DNA from: Glaciecola sp965660625 | Lineage (GTDB): Bacteria; Pseudomonadota; Gammaproteobacteria; Enterobacterales; Alteromonadaceae | Direction: 5' to 3' | NCBI GenBank assembly: GCA_965660625.1 | Contig: CBFIAR010000005.1 | Location: forward strand, 1-64,000 | DNA: 64,000 bases | Shown here: in pieces, positions 62,550 to 64,000 of the stretch | Layout of the letters: each line of letters starts with the position of its first letter | Position numbering within the stretch: the stretch's first letter is position 1 | Notes under the pieces: model-generated | Seen by the model: only the letters and a program-made list of their open reading frames with translations | Database searches by the model: none | What the model was told of the DNA's origin: nothing | Translations under genes and position numbers: made by a program

Positions 62550-63770
62550 TTATTGTGTTTGTAAGCTATTTGCCGGCTGAATAGAAGCCGCTTTATACGC
62601 AGGATACAAAGTGGCGAGTATGCATAAAGCTAATGAACCTGCAGAAATAATTATAATTTCAGACAAGTTCATTTCGATGGGTAAACCAACACCGTTAGGA
62701 CCAAAAGCAAGTCCAGAACCCACTGCCGCCAGAATATCATTTAAGAAAAACACGACTATTAAGCCAATTAATACGCCTGATACAACGCCTTTTATGCCAT
62801 TAAAAATACCGTTGAGAATGAAAATCAGCATCACATCAGTAGGCACTAATCCTTGTGTTTGTAGAATTGCGATATCACTGGTTTTTTCTGTCACTACCAT
62901 GACGAGCGCAGACACAATATTAAATGCAGCAACCGCGATGATTAAAAATAACATAAGAGACATCATGTTTTTTTCCATGCCAACAGCATCAAAGAGAGGG
63001 CCTTGCCGCTCACGCCACGTTGTGTATTTGAGTCCTTGCTTGTCTAGTTCATCAACGATAGCTTGGTACTGGAAAGCATCCCTTAAATACAAGCGCGTAC
63101 CGACGAAAGATAAATCTCGTTGACGCGATAGCTTAGCCACATCATTTATATTCATTAACATGACTTTGTCGTCAGCTTCTGAGTCTAATTGAAACATGCC
63201 AGCAACCGTAACTAATCGTTGACTAGGCATTCGCCCCAGAGGGGTATATGTGCTCGCTGAAGGACTTATGAGGCGCAATCTTTGCCCTATCGACACGCGC
63301 AGTTGGTTAGCCAATGACTGACTAATTAGCACATTGAAACTGCCGCTTTGCAGCGCATCCCACTCACCCGCAACCACGTTTTTTGCGATGATTGAAGGAC
63401 GTTTTTCAACTGAGGTATCGATACCTTGTAAAAATAAACCTTTGATCAATTTACTCGATTGCACAATGACTTCTTGTTCTACAAAATCAGTGGAAGCCAA
63501 AACTTCGCTTTGTAGGTCTTCTGGCAGTATTATCGGACCCCGGTTATCTACAACAATGTGTGGCAAAATTCCTAAGATTTTCTGTTTTAATTGTCCCTCT
63601 AAACCATTCATAACCGATAGCACGGTTATCAATGAAGCTATGCCAAGGGCAATCCCAACAACCGAAAACAAATTGATGAAGGAAACAAAGCTACGCTTAT
63701 TTGATGTTTTCGAATAACGTAAACCAATGATGGCCGATATAGGCAAAGAGGGAAGTTTGGAAAAACGCAT
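62550..63770 (-). CDS. lolC: Lipoprotein-releasing ABC permease, LolC type
   Basis: A 406-residue permease homologous to the LolE-type one at 26298-27524. The N terminus ISAIIGLRYSKTSNKRSFVSF and LITVLSVMNGLEGQLKQKIL is LolC-like; a periplasmic MacB-like domain follows (about 50-255), then DIAILQTQGLVPTDVMLIF and three C-terminal membrane segments ending KAASIQPANSLQ. It should complete LolCDE, yet lolD and lolE are about 35 kb away. Could instead be a second LolE-like permease; its partner ATPase is not adjacent. Confidence 0.8.
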   Translation of the reverse strand: MRFSKLPSLPISAIIGLRYSKTSNKRSFVSFINLFSVVGIALGIASLITVLSVMNGLEGQLKQKILGILPHIVVDNRGPIILPEDLQSEVLASTDFVEQEVIVQSSKLIKGLFLQGIDTSVEKRPSIIAKNVVAGEWDALQSGSFNVLISQSLANQLRVSIGQRLRLISPSASTYTPLGRMPSQRLVTVAGMFQLDSEADDKVMLMNINDVAKLSRQRDLSFVGTRLYLRDAFQYQAIVDELDKQGLKYTTWRERQGPLFDAVGMEKNMMSLMLFLIIAVAAFNIVSALVMVVTEKTSDIAILQTQGLVPTDVMLIFILNGIFNGIKGVVSGVLIGLIVVFFLNDILAAVGSGLAFGPNGVGLPIEMNLSEIIIISAGSLALCILATLYPAYKAASIQPANSLQTQ

Positions 63771-63860
63771 AAGCTTAGTTGTGTGCTCTATTTTATTGCG
63801 TTGCCCCCTAAAGTAAGGATGCTCAGCGTAATTTATTTAATTTAAAGACAAAGGATCGCA

Positions 63861-63880
63861 AACCTGAGTGAAACCTGAGT
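63861..63880. repeat. Short 11-base-period direct repeat upstream of lolC
   Basis: AACCTGAGT occurs at 63861-63869 and 63872-63880, one helical turn apart, followed by a T run. Such spacing suits a dimer binding one face of DNA; chance is also possible. Confidence 0.4.
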
Positions 63881-64000
63881 CGTTTTTTGGTACAGTCATG
63901 AACGGTAAATTGGCAGCATTGCTGCGTTTGTCTTGTCTCTGAGATTGCTTTAGACCGCATTATTATAAACATCTGATACAAGATAGTAACAATTTATCCT

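Noticed and set aside
26298..63770. The two Lol-type permease genes considered as a duplicated repeat
   Set aside because: They resemble each other only as LolC/LolE paralogues do; the similarity is at family level and not a recent DNA duplication.
63898..63942. A 14-codon frame near the window end, possible leader peptide
   Set aside because: No ribosome site, no run of a single regulatory codon, and no downstream gene visible in the window.

Overview
The window looks like a chromosomal segment of a marine gammaproteobacterium of the Alteromonadales, most likely Alteromonadaceae (Glaciecola/Paraglaciecola/Alteromonas-like). The grounds are E. coli-like housekeeping synteny, a moderately AT-rich composition, a TIGR03503-type envelope protein, a PEP-CTERM-like surface protein and a leucine/isovalerate (liu) degradation cluster under a MerR-type regulator. 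The assignment rests on protein resemblance and gene order judged by eye; no search was run. I see no insertion sequence, prophage, integron, CRISPR array or rRNA gene.

Region 1 (0.1-14 kb). A long minus-strand run reproduces the E. coli lipid/replication cluster: yceD-rpmF-plsX-fabH-fabD-fabG-acpP-fabF-pabC-mltG-tmk-holB-tatD, ending in a PPOX-type flavoprotein. Many junctions overlap by 1-11 bases, and hairpins follow acpP and fabF. A Maf-type pyrophosphatase is divergent from yceD; an HAD phosphatase and rluC lie beyond it. Region 2 (14-22.6 kb). rne has a 0.6 kb gene-free leader, followed by topA with a DUF2058 gene, and a solitary astB.

Region 3 (22.6-33 kb). A large Ig-repeat lipoprotein, a DAACS symporter, lolDE, three identical tRNA-Asp genes behind a strong stable-RNA promoter, a TIGR03503-like membrane protein, the divergent dnaQ/rnhA pair, an RlmI-type methyltransferase and a PilZ protein. 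Region 4 (33-41 kb). hrpA, an unrecognised 85-residue gene, sbcB and a DUF342/FapA-like protein.

Region 5 (41-50 kb). Leucine catabolism: a thiolase divergent from liuR-liuA-liuB-liuC-liuD-liuE, with an elaborate nested palindrome between the thiolase and liuR. Together these genes take isovaleryl-CoA to acetyl-CoA and acetoacetate. Region 6 (50-64 kb) is the more accessory part: glgC, a PEP-CTERM-like secreted protein, a small gene coupled to an alpha/beta hydrolase, an MFS transporter, a thioesterase, a GGDEF cyclase overlapping a glycosyltransferase gene, a cysteine desulfurase fused to a SufE domain, a CbiM-like membrane protein, a phosphoribosyltransferase and a lolC-type permease lying about 35 kb from lolDE.

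I do not see a convincing wholly new system. The best leads are the SufS-SufE fusion with its duplicated leader, the nested liu operator, the split lol genes, the GGDEF/glycosyltransferase pair, the nearly leaderless yceD promoter and the FadR-like palindrome upstream of acpP.
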